From NCBI RefSeq assembly GCF_030272615.1, contig NC_081413.1, forward strand, positions 146,298,476 to 146,362,475: a stretch of 64,000 nt of DNA, written 5' to 3'. Below the pieces are notes generated by a model. It was not told where the DNA came from. It saw only the letters and a list, made by a program, of their open reading frames with translations, and did no database searches. Positions 45,181 through 57,300 of this stretch are shown here, in pieces. Positions within the stretch are counted from its first letter, which is position 1. Every line of letters starts with the position of its first letter. This stretch comes from Cryptomeria japonica (lineage: Eukaryota; Streptophyta; Pinopsida; Cupressales; Cupressaceae). A program made the translations under genes and the position numbers.

Positions 45181-45194
45181 GCTCTGATACCAAT
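45181..45194 (-). other. Primer-binding site of C2
   Basis: attggtatcagagc on the minus strand, next to the LTR. It contains a perfect 12-base match to the initiator-Met tRNA complement. Confidence 0.92.
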
Positions 45195-46185
45195 TGTTAG
45201 GAAGCAAAAGACAACTTAGGGGGGGGGTGAATCAGTTGTCAATGAATTTCAACCAAAATACAACTTAATCAAACTTGATACTTAATACCGATAAACCAAA
45301 CTTAATGTTGGTTAATAGATTAACAGTTAATATCAATACTGGTGAAACTTAATGCATAAAACAGAAAGAGAAACAACATCCACAACACATAACACACAGA
45401 TTTTAATGTGGAAACCTTGTAAGGAGAAAAACCATGGTGGGAAACCTTACCCACAATCAGATGATACTACTGCAGATAGTATGTGTATACAAATGGGGCT
45501 TGCACATGCAAAAAGGCAAACCACCTAAAACACACTGCTCAAATGAGAGTCACAATGACTATAGTAGGATGGGTAAATCCTAGAACAATGTACTACTTGA
45601 AATAACATCTCCAATGATGGATTCAATATTGGTTAAGCTCTGATAATCACCTTCAAACCTTCCTTGAACCTTCTCTATGGGTTTCTCATATGATCTTCAA
45701 TATTCACACATGCCATGTTATAATACCACAACCTTACATACCATATCCCATATCTCATCGATTGAGATCTTTTGTATATATATACAAAACCTAAGACCAA
45801 ATGTGTAGGTTGGATCACTAAGAATATTAAAATTAAATCAATTACAAACAAGTCAAGATGTGATGCATCATGTCAGTTCAATACATTTACAATAATATCC
45901 AATCGATAAATTATCTGCATAACGTGTTGTGCTGATCTGGAATAGATAACGCATATCGGTCCATAACCTAGACCAATTTGCCAGTAATAGCAAACATGTC
46001 AACCCGATTAGACCAATAACCAAAACACTAAAACCAAGTATCTAAACCATGTCTTTGACATAATTAAGTGATCTTCAGATGATAACAAGGCATGCTTAGT
46101 GTCGTTGAACTATATAACCTGTCAGGGAACAATATATAGGTGTCCGTGCATGTCACTGAACTTGCCGATGAACACAATGTGTCAG
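45195..46185 (-). repeat. 5' LTR of copia C2, outer end missing
   Basis: On the plus strand it starts tgttaggaagc and matches the 3' LTR (25551-26622) up to gaacacaatgtg near 46182, then diverges. The last 80-90 bases (the minus-strand TG end) are absent. Confidence 0.85.
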
Positions 46186-47163
46186 TGAAGAGGGGAAAAA
46201 CCAGCAAGGTGGATTTAGGTGGTTAGTGCACAAATAAAACACTAAAAGAAATTAAAACATGAAACATGCATAAAACCACATAAAAGTATGAAGACAAAGC
46301 TTATACCTTGCTATTTTTACCTCTCCCTCAGATTGAGCTTGATGAAGTGGATGGTGAGGATGTGCCCTTGATCCTCCAATTGATGTGTTGCTTGCATGAT
46401 TTGGATGTGGATTGATCTCCTTTTCTCAACAAGGATAATGAATTTGATAGGATTTGAGTGATAGATTTTGGATGGATTTGAATTGAAAGTTGGAGAAAGA
46501 AGAGGAGAAAAGAGCAGCATGACAATGCATGCGAAGTGGATTTATTTGTGAGGAGAATAGGCTCCAATTTATAGATTGGATGAGGCCAATGGAGGGCCAA
46601 GATTGATTTGATTATGAAGGGTTGAGATTGATTTTAGATAGAAGGCATGGATCAAGAGTGCCTTGGAAAAATAAACAGGAATATTAAATTCCTTGGAAAA
46701 AGGGGGGAGAAAATTGAATTTCAAATATGAGGAATTAAAAATTATAAAATAAGGATGCATTGAGGGATTCAAAGAATTTTGAATTTCTTTGGAGACTCAA
46801 TGTTGATTTTACATGAGTGGGAATTAAAAATTGATGGATAATGATAAGCATGATTATGAGAGATCCTAGAAGGATTAATTAGGCCAATGACATTAGGAAA
46901 AGTGATTTGTAGGAATCACATGACTAGGTTAATTAATTAGAATTAATCGACTGAGTGGGTTTAGAGGAAATAATTATTGGAGGGAACTTTAGAGGAATAG
47001 GGGAATAATTAATTTATTTGATAAATTAATTATTGGACAATAGTGACAGGATTAATTAAATTAGATTTAATTGATTATGAGAGGAATAAGGATAACACAA
47101 TTAAAGTCAATTAATTATGTTGATAGGCTTAAATTAATTAAATATTAATTTTAGGTGTCTACA
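46186..47163 (-). repeat. Probable gypsy-like LTR, minus strand
   Basis: On the minus strand the sequence starting at 47163 reads tgtagacacctaaaa, directly preceded by the purine tract aaagaggggcaaaa (47164-47177), which is how a 3' LTR meets its PPT. A TATA-like tataaat lies at 46567-46573 on the minus strand. The other end is uncertain because it abuts the broken C2 LTR. No partner LTR is in the window, apart from loose resemblance to 1-745. Confidence 0.45.
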
Positions 47164-48022
47164 TTTTGCCCCTCTTTGATATAGTGTCATGAAATGATGT
47201 TACATCAAAGAAGAATAAAACATAGTGGAAGAAAAGGATAAGGACTAGTAGCATGATGCTCCAGTCATGAGAAAAAGGATAAGGACTAGCTAAAGTATGC
47301 TAACAATATGCACATGACTGACTGACATCTGTTGCCAAGAGTAGGACATGGATTTGGATAAACTGCTAGACTAGGGAAGGAGGCATCTTGATGGGGAGGC
47401 GATGGATTGATTGATGGATGACAAAAGACAAGTTGGATGCACGAGGTCTAAAGATGAGAGGATTGCCACTTGGATTTTATTAGCAAAGGATGGATGGGTG
47501 CTTGGATTAGGCACAAGTCAATGTGATGTCAGGTAGATGGGGAAAGCTCAGTTTGATGGATTGGATAGGACTAGAAGAAGGATAAATGATTAGATAGGAT
47601 GAAAAGGGGGATGGATGATTGAATGGGATTGGATTGGGGATGAGATTAGTGATTGAATTGGAAGAGATGTAGAATATGACTGGATAAGATAGTATTGGAT
47701 TATAAATTGGATTGGATGGGGTGGATTGGTGGATAGGATTTGATTTAATGGAACCAATGAAAAGGGAGAACCAAGGATTGGTAAGAGGATAGATGGACAA
47801 GGGATTTGTTTAGATAGGAGATAGAGGGAATAAGTGGATGGATATGGATAAGAAATGGATGAATAAAGGATGGATGGTAGGGTGATGGAGACCAAAGGAC
47901 TATGCTGCAAAGGAGTGGAAGGCCCCACACTAGAGGTAGTGGAATTAAGGATGCAATGAATGGTGGATAAAGATGTATGAGGTGGGAGGATAATGTGTAA
48001 TGGATATGGATGGTAGAGGATT
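47164..48022 (-). other. Unassigned internal/3' region, C-depleted on plus strand
   Basis: No supported coding. From about 47380 the plus strand is purine-rich with degenerate ggatggatt, gattggata and aaggata words and very few C. If the LTR to the left is real, this is the 3' untranslated part of the same minus-strand element, cut at 48022 by the copia LTR. Confidence 0.4.
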
Positions 48023-49083
48023 TGTTAGGTCCCAGAGACAACTGAGAGGGGGGGGTGAATCAATTGTCCAATAAATTCAACTAGAATTAACTTAATCAAA
48101 ACATAATTCTTAATACCGGTAAACCAAACTTTATGCCGGTAGACAGTCTTAATAGTTAATTGCAGTACCGGTAAAGATTAATGCATGAAATAGAAAGACA
48201 ATAACATCCACAACACATAACACAAATATTTGTACGTGGAAACCCTGTAAGGGGAAAAACTATGGTGGGAAGCCTTACCCACAATCAAATGATACTACTG
48301 CAAATAGTACGTGTGTACAATATGGATTCTGCACATGCAGAAAGGCTAGCTGCCTAGAGCTCACTGCTCAAACACAAAATGAGAGTCACATTGACTACAA
48401 TTGGATGGTTAAATCCAATGATAATGTACCACATAGAATAGCATCTTCATATGCTAGATTCAGTACCGGTTTAGTTCTGATTGCCTTCACAAAATCCTTC
48501 CTTCAACCTTCAAATGATGTTTGTGTGTATAGCCCTGCTTATTTTTGCATATAAATTATTGCAATCCTTTTTGCATTCACACATTTGCCTCACAAATGAG
48601 ATCTTACATTTATGCCATAACCTAAGACCAATTGAATAGGTTGGCTCACTAAAAGATATTGCATTAAAATCAATTATAAATAAATAAATATCCGATGCAT
48701 GATGTCAATTTAATGCATTTATAATAATAATAAATCATCTAAATAATGTGGTGTGCTGATCTGGAATAGATATACCCATCGATACATATCCTGGACTTAT
48801 TTGTCGGTAACAACAAATATGCGAACCCAAATAAATAATTAAGCAAATCGCCAAAACCAAGTGATCGAATAATGTCTTCGACATAACCAAGTAGTTTCCA
48901 AGTCATTCCAAGTGTCGGTGAACAATATAATCTATTGGTGAACCAAATACCAGTGACTATGCATAAGTCTTTGACTTGCCGGTGAACATAACCAAAATCT
49001 CCAAGTGCTGATAAGTGTTGACAAGCGATGACAGGTGTTGACATCAATGACAAAACCATATCAACATATCCAAAATGCCAGCA
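48023..49083 (-). repeat. 3' LTR of another minus-strand copia
   Basis: On the plus strand it reads tgttaggtcccagag to aaaatgccagca, 1,061 bases, same family as the solo LTR at 27600-28669. The shared block ggggaaaaactatggtggga is at 48251-48270. Confidence 0.9.
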
Positions 49084-49350
49084 ATCTACCCCTTTGGCAT
49101 TGATGGTAACACAAGATGGAAAAACCATTAAAGTGCCAAAACAAAAATGACAAAAACCAAAAACCAACAATCTCCCAAAGAGATCATTAACCAAAAATCA
49201 AAATACATAATATTTCTCCCCCTAGGAATAATCTCTCTGCAAAAAAAAAAGATAATGTGTTTTTCCATATCAATCTCTCCCCCTTTGACATCAAATGCCA
49301 AAGAAATGCAAAACCAAATACAAAATACCAACTTATTTAATATACCAACT
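49084..49350 (-). other. 3' UTR fragment of the same copia
   Basis: On the minus strand the PPT ccaaaggggtagat ends at 49084, and a second tract, gtcaaagggggagaga, lies at 49273-49288. The fragment is cut at 49350 by K1; the rest of the element lies outside the window. Confidence 0.8.
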
Positions 49351-52279
49351 TGTGAGGCCCTACCCCGACCCATCCTATCCTTTCAGTTATTTTCATTTTG
49401 GAACTATTTTGGATGCTAGTTTTGACACACTATGGATATAGAACTTTTCATGATTCCGCGATTTTGGTAACATTGATATATGTGGATGCTTCATTTCTAT
49501 GCCTTGTGGATTATAGAATATTATATGATTCTAGATTAGGGTAATATTGTGATGATGCAGGTTATTATCTGAATTTCAGGATTTGATAAAATGTTAGGAA
49601 AATGTTTGCATATCTTGTAGATGGATCAAATTTTGAGGATTATGAGGAGATTGCTTGAATTGTGACAAATCATATTTCATAATGTCAAGTCTTTGCAAAA
49701 TGAATGTATTGTATTTTGATTATGTAATATATATCATATGAGGTTATTTGGAAAGTACTAATGTTTAAATTGAGATGTGCAGGAAATTATCCATGTGACC
49801 ATGGAAATATTATGGAGAATCAAGCCTAGGCCAATGTGCGTTAGTAAAACCAGGGGTTGTCTATTTGGAGAGACAACACCCCGTATGTACTGTATTTTAT
49901 TCGTAAATGTAAAATGTTGCATGAGTGTAATTTGTATTTATTTGATTGATTAAATTGTTTAAGGGACAATTGACATGTGGTTATTGTGATGTGGAATTAT
50001 TTTGTAGTGTCACTTGACACCTATGTAGTATGTTGTGTTGGCAATTGTCATGTCACCTTTTTGAAAGTTTTATTTTTGTTAATGGTTATATCCCCTAATT
50101 ATCCTTGAAGGAACCAAGAAATCTAGGTTAGAGAGCCACAAGGAAGGTCAACTCAGAGTTGACCCGTAGGTTAACTTCAGGTGGACTTTCTGAAGGTCAA
50201 ATCAACTCCTAGAGTCAATTTTAGAGCTTTTCTATTAGGCCTCATGGGGTACCTATGGATGAAGGCCAAAATTGGCCATGTGTCTTTCCCTTAGGACTTG
50301 TTTAACCACCCAAAAAAGTGGTTTTCCCAAGATGGACGAATTCCATCTATAGGAGTGCCATCCTTGGAAGGAGAACCTTCTTGGAGATAGTAATCCCTCT
50401 TCCCCATTCCATTTCCCTTCTCTAGGCACCTAGGTTAGGGAGTGTGTAAGACCTAGGGAAGACCAACCCAATGGGAGATCACTCACTCTATCCAAGAGGT
50501 TGGAAGGAGTGAGAGAGGCCTTCTTAGGCTAAGAATGGAAGCTTAGTGATCTAATCACCCACTCTCCACTTTTGGAGATTTTTGGAAAATTTTGAAAAGA
50601 AAAACCAGTTTTAGAAAATTTAGAGGAATTTTGGTGGCCAAGGATTGCAGAAAGTTGTGTGGATTGGGCAGCTCATCTCCAACTAAGTTTAGCATACCTA
50701 TTGGCAGAATAAGGTTGGTTGTTATCTCCTCTTGTTCATGTTGTTTATCTTAGTTATGTTGTTTTGTTGAAGGAAAGAAATGCTTGTAAAGAAAGTGTGT
50801 ATGTATAATGTTGTTGAAGAAAATAATGTGTAGTTCTTTCCTATGTTTCTTTTTCTGTTTTGTGTTCTTGCTTTGGGAGTGTCCAAGATCTTCTACTCTT
50901 GGGAGAGTAGGATGATCTTGGGGTGGAAGAAGCATGACAGCCTTGGGTGAGAGGCTCTCCTTAAGGAGAGTGATCTCAAGGGTGTCCTTTGTGACCCTTG
51001 CTGCATAGCCTTGTGTATGCATTTGGGGGTCATAAGGGGAGAGAAATGGCTTTGAGCCTTTGGGGGGCATAAGGTGTGTGAGATGAATTCTGTTGGGTAT
51101 TTTGTGTTGCCATGAGGTGGCTTGTGTTATATTTTTGGCTGCAGTCTCCCCAACGGTACTTGGTCCACTTCCACCCATAGATTGATCTCCACAAATGTGG
51201 TGATAGTGTAGCTTGGGATGGGAAAGTGTATGTGTTGTGTGTTTGCCCTATTGCTATGTTGTATTGCTTGGTTGTAACCCATCTAGGTCTTGATTCTCCT
51301 AGCTCGGGGGTGGCTTCTGGTAAGCCTAGGCTGGGAGGTGAGCATCCCATGGTCACAGTCCTAAAAATTTACTTGCAGGTGGCTTGGGGAAAAAGACTAG
51401 GAGTTACAGATTTTGTGTTGCAGACTTCTATTTCAGATTTCTGATTTTTATTTAAATGCAGAAAAGAAGAAAGAAATGTAACCTTATGATTTGTAGCAAA
51501 AAGAAAAAAAAAAAAGAGAAAGTGCATATGTAAATATAGGGCTTAAAATGATTCTGTTTCTGTTTAAATAAATGTAATTATTATTTTCTGTGTAAAGATT
51601 AGAAAAAAAAAAGGGACTGTTAGATTATCTACCCATTTTCTATTTGGGCTATTGTAATTATCATTCTGGAAAAACAATGTAAATGTAATTCTTTTTATTA
51701 TATTTTTATGTCTATTGTGTTTGTTGTAGTCTACATTTAAATCTGGTTTGTAACATGTTATTTACTGCAATATTAAAGAAAAGAAAACAGAAAAAAAAAG
51801 ATGCATTAGGATTTCTTATTCACTATTTACTAGTTTATTTACTGCAAATGTTAAAGAAAGAAAAAGAAGAAATGCAGTAGGGTTATTATTTACTTGTTTA
51901 GTTTTATATTCTGTTATTTTATGTCTATTAGAAAGAAAGGAGAACCAGTATTGCTTTATTGCTGTAGAAAGTTTAAATAAAAGAAAGAAATAAATAGACC
52001 TATTCTAAATGCTGTTAGAAGACTAAAAACGGAATGTAGATGGTTAAAAACCTCAGATCAATATAAGGGTTTTTAACCCTATTACTTCAACATTTAGTCA
52101 TATATATCTCTATATGTATATAGGTATATATATTGAAAATATATACCTATATAGATATAAAATATATACATATATAAGCTCCCTGTATGTGCATACCCCT
52201 GTAACAACAAAATAAAGGATGCATTTTGAACTTGTGCATCTCTGTTTCAAACATATAAAAGAATTGCAGAATAAACTTC

Positions 52280-52447
<168 letters not shown>

Positions 52448-52693
52448 GCATCTGAAACACATACCCTGTAGATGTCTGTAGAACAAAACCAACAAAGACA
52501 TTTATGTTATGATCTGATCATAACAATGGATATATGTGTATATAAACATATATATACAAATATATATATATATACATATATATTTGATATATTCAAAAAA
52601 AATCACATCTTATAACATTTTTACCAAAACCACGAAATATAATAAAATGTGTTTTTTAAAAAAAAAAAAAAGAGGAAATGGAGTCACGCGGGT

Positions 52694-52928
52694 CGCTGTG
52701 TGTAACACAGTGGACGGCCACGGCCGAGCCACTGTGCTACACACAGTGGGCGGCGCCGAAGGGCACCGCACTGTGTGTAACATAGTGGGCGGTCGCGGCC
52801 GCCACTGTGCTACGCACAGTGAACGGCGCCCGCCACTGTGTGTATACACAGTGGGCGGCGGCTATGCCGTCCGCCACTGTGTGTACACACAGTGGGCGGC
52901 GCGGCCGCCACTGTGTGTATACACAGCG
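52694..52928. repeat. Array of seven palindromes in K1 5' LTR
   Basis: Same array as 6625-6890, with seven units starting at about 52694, 52730, 52769, 52803, 52834, 52875 and 52909. One 31-base unit of the solo LTR is absent. Confidence 0.9.
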
Positions 52929-53048
52929 GCGCCCGGGAAAACCCTTCCTCCACCGCCTTCTTCCCACATGGAACCCTCCGCCTCTGTACCTGCGATCTCT
53001 CTCTCCCTCAAACAAAATAAGCAATAAAATATAGGGGTTTAATAAACC

Positions 53049-53146
53049 CTAACCCATTTCAGGTAAGGGTATAAAAGGGTAAAAATAAAATAAGACAAGT
53101 GTTATATATAAAAATGCAACCCTAACCCAATTTCGGGTTAGGGTTA
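53049..53146 (+). promoter_or_regulatory. K1 5' LTR promoter region
   Basis: TATAAAAGG at 53070-53078 with telomere-like inverted repeats on both sides. The left one is degraded in this copy (aggtaaggg instead of gggttaggg). Confidence 0.6.
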
Positions 53147-53215
53147 GCATTATAAGAATTTTATATATATATATATATATATATAAATGAATATATTTAT
53201 ATATATATACATATA

Positions 53216-53255
<40 letters not shown>

Positions 53256-54205
53256 AGATTTAGATTGGTGTATTATAATTTGATTTTTAATTTCACAATG
53301 AGGGTTAGTATATAAGAATTTATACTGTGATTTTATATATATAAGGAATTTTAAATTGGGATTTTAAAGTTAGATTTTAGTATATAATTTGGGGTTAAGT
53401 TTATAATTGAAATATTATGGAAATTTAAACCCTGATTTTAATAATTGAATTATTATGGGATTTTAGACTTTTGATTTTAATATATATAAATATGGGGTTA
53501 ATTTAATAATTGAACAATTATAAGTTCCCATTCCGTAGAAATTTAAATTTCAATTAATTCAAGGGGGTTAATAATATAGGACTATTATAGTTGGATAAAC
53601 TATACGTTTAATCCAGCAATATATTTAATTAATCAATGGACTTACCCCCCCCCATGTAATTGGACGATAGGAAAATTTGAAAGAAGGAATTTGTAAATTT
53701 AGGAACCTTAAGCCCTTGAGATCGATTTTTGGTCGGATTGAAAATTAATTGACAAAATCAAGGGGTTTAGGGAAAATCAGAATTGGCCTTAGCTCATTGT
53801 CGGTTTTAGTGGGCAAATGACATTGTAGTAATTCGAAACCCTCATCGGGTGGATGTGTATAATAAATTTTATAAAAGTATCAAATAATCATTAGCAATAT
53901 CATTATATGACCTGGAATGATTTAATACGTCTAGATAGCCAATTTTCCCTTGATTTAATTAGCGGCAATTTGTCTTAGGTAATTGAGCTAGCTAACTAAT
54001 CGGCAATGCAAAATTAATCTCCACCAATCAAGTCACTCGCTTGAGTTGGTTATTTAACTTAACCGTAGTAAGTAAGTTTATTTACTTCCTAGATAAGACA
54101 AAACTTTAAATGCAGTTGTTATGTAATAGGATTTTTAGCGAGTTCATGACGTCAAAAAAATTCGTTGTTCCGTTTTTGTGCCCTAAAGTTTTGGGCACGA
54201 CATTT

Positions 54206-54217
54206 TGGTATCAGAGC
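54206..54217 (+). other. Primer-binding site of K1
   Basis: tggtatcagagc, a perfect 12-base match to the initiator-Met tRNA complement, three bases after the LTR. Confidence 0.93.
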
Positions 54218-54375
54218 AAGGTTTCCAACACTAGGAACCTTTCTCCATTACGTTTCGCTTTAATTATCTAAATTAATCAAATATTTTCTTAAACGGAAAA
54301 ATATAAATATAAATATATGAAAATTAAATTATTTAATTAATTGTTTATTTATTTTATTTCTTGTTTCCTCATAGG

Positions 54376-57300
54376 ATGCCTCCGACTACGCGACAAGCTC
54401 GCAAGCACGGAAGGGGTCCTAGGCGTACACGTATGGCACGCGAGGATGTTGCTAGGGAGGAACCGGTTCCAGAAGGGAACCCGGAAGCACCTCCCGAACC
54501 ACCGGTTGACCCTAACCGAGACATCTTGCTAGCTCTTCAGAACTTGATCGGGATCGTGCAGGATAGGCTTCTAGCAGTGGACCGTCACGCAGACAATCAG
54601 AACTCAGGGAGTCATAGATCAGTTGATAGGGAACGGAGTAGGAGTCCACCTCCTAACTCCGTAGAGGGAGAGGCAGAGCATGAGCCAGAGTCCGTTCACC
54701 TGCCTGAACCCCCTCCAGTAGCAGCACCTGTGTACTTTGAGAGAGCACGTCAGGAACTAGGAGACCTGATTAGAGAGGTTTTACGCCTTCAGCCACCATC
54801 TTTTGGAGGAACTACTGACGGAGTAGAGGCTGAGGCATGGCTTTTGAGCCTAGATCGGTGCTTCGCATTGCGATCTTATGAAAGCAATCTGAAGGCACGC
54901 GTTGCAGTCCACCTTCTGAGATCGACAGCCTCCACATGGTGGAAGCAAGAGGAATTCAAGTGCGGACTCACTGCAGATACCATCACATGGGAAATCTTCA
55001 CAGAGAGGTTCAGAGAGAGGTACTTGTCAGAGCACTTCCGGCAGCGTAGGATCGATGAGTTCCATGACCTCCAGCAGAAGGGTCTCACAGTGACCCAGTA
55101 CGAGAGTAAGTTTATTGAGCTCCTACCTTATGTAGATTACCTGAAGGACGAGAAGCTACTCGTCAACCGATTTGTTAGGGGGCTTAATGTTGGGATAGCA
55201 GGACCAGTGAGGATGGCCGCTCCAGGGAGCCTTCGGGTTGCCGTAGAGAAGGCCCTTATAGCCGAGGAGATTTAGATCAGGCCACAGGACACGAGGGATC
55301 GGTTCCAGAACTGAAACCCAGCTCCCCAGCCTTTCGGGTTTCAGAAACCCCATTGGAAAGGCAACCACAGAAATGTTTCGGGGTCCCATAAACCCCCTCC
55401 TCCACAGCAGTCACAGCAGAGTCAGAGACATAGGCCACCTCAGGGACAGCAGGGCTCCAGGCCCAAACAGTGGCAGTCACAAGGTCCTAGGCGTGACCAG
55501 AGAGTACAGGGTACATACACACCCCCGGCACGGGCTCAGCAGTCCTCCAAGGGTGGGTACAGTGGTTCTAGCCGGACAGGTGGGCATCCTTTTACTAGGC
55601 CTCAGGGCGCACAGTTTCAGGCACGCGGTGCTTGCTTCACGTGTGGAGCCATGGGGCACATGGCGAGAGAGTGTCCACAGGGACAGATGACAGGGAATCA
55701 GAGGATGGCAACATCAGAGCCTATAGTTGGGGACATGGGCAAGTCCCATAGAGTCTTCGCAGCGGTTGATAACCGCCAGGCAGAGCACCAGGCCACAGTC
55801 ATCGAGGCTGCAGGTAAGGTCAGAGGTAGTAGTATTTCTATATTATTTGACTCAGGAGCGACTGACTCCTTTATATCTCCATTGGTTGTGGAGCGTTGCG
55901 GGCTAGTGGCAGTAAGGCAAAGTGTCAGCTGGGAAGTGGAGTTAGCTTCGGGGGCTAGAGTGTCAGTGGATTCAGAGCTTAGGGGATGTCCGCTCCAGAT
56001 TGGTAATACCACCACCTTAGTAGACCTTAGAGTTACACCACTCGGATCTTATGGCATCATACTTGGCATGGATTGGCTTTACGCCCACAGAGCCAAGATG
56101 GATTGTCGCTTGAAAAAGGTCGAGTGTGAGGATGATCATGGTGCTCGCATAGTAATCACTGGGATTCAGAGACCTGTGTCTCTTCATATGATATCCGCTA
56201 TGCAGCTTAAGCGGAGCATGCGAAAGGGATGCCAGTTGTTTGCTATCACAATCAGTGACCGAGAGGAAGAAAATGAGAAGGAGCCATCCATAGATGATCA
56301 CCCCATCCTTGAGGCATTTGCAAATGTGTTTCCTGATGAGCTACCTGGTATGCCGCCCAGCAGGGAGATTGACTTCCACATAGATTTGGTACCAGGAGCC
56401 GAGCCAGTTTCGAGAGCACCTTATAGGATGACCACTCATGAGCTTAATGAGCTCAAGATGCAGCTAGAGGAACTCTTAGAGAAGGGTCACATCCGTCCTA
56501 GCGTCTCTCCTTGGGGCGCACCAGTCATCTTCGTGAAGAAGAAAGATGGATCCCTTCGGTTATGCATGGATTACAGGCAACTGAATAAAGTAACCATCAA
56601 GAACCGCTACCCCTTGCCGAGGATCGATGACTTGTTTGATCAGCTTCAGGGTGCCAAAGTGTTTTCCAAAATAGACCTGAAGTCAGGATATCACCAGTTG
56701 AGAATTGTGGAAAGTGATATCCACAAGATTTCGTTTCGCACCAGATATGGCCACTATGAGTTCACTGTGGTCCCATTCGGTCTTACGAATGCTCCAGCTG
56801 TATTCACGAGTCTCATGAATGGGGTATTCCGCACCTTCCTTGACCGATTCGTGATAGTGTTCCTCGACGACATATTGATCTATTCCCGAAATGAACAGGA
56901 GCATGAGGAGCATTTGAGGCAGGTTTTGCAGTGTTTGAGGGACAACCAGTTGTTCGGCAGTTTGTCGAAGTGTGCTTTCTTTAGATCAGAGGTCAAGTAC
57001 CTAGGGCATGTTATATCCGGTGATGGGATCTCAGTCGACCCATCAAAGATTAGAGCCATCATGGATTGGCCGGCACCTACCAGTGTGACAGAAGTCAGGA
57101 GCTTCATGGGTTTAGCAGGATACTATAGGCGTTTTGTGGAGGGATTTTCCAGAGTTGCGCACCCCATCACATCCCTCCAGTAAAAAGGGAAGAAATTCGA
57201 GTGGACAGAGAAGTGTGAGAGGGATTTTCAGGATCTAAAAAGGGCACTTACTAGTGCACCTATTCTTATTGTGCCAGACCCCACGGCCGACTTCATGGTA

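Larger units (their letters stand above)
25551..46185 (-). mobile_element. Minus-strand Ty1/copia element C2 (interrupted twice)
   Basis: Copia element on the minus strand: 5' LTR 45195 to about 46185, PBS, gag, then the T1 insertion at 31317-44104, integrase, RT, the solo LTR at 27600-28669, RNase H, PPT and the 3' LTR 25551-26622. It inserted into the 3' LTR of G1 after cttaa (25546-25550). The outer ~80-90 bases of its 5' LTR and the matching target duplication are missing, so the right end is truncated. Gag, protease, integrase, RT and RNase H can all be traced, with many disruptions. Confidence 0.9.

Noticed and set aside
47507-48041. Ser/Pro/Ile/His-rich minus-strand frames
   Set aside because: Three phases are open at once over the C-depleted tract, which shows a composition effect, not coding.
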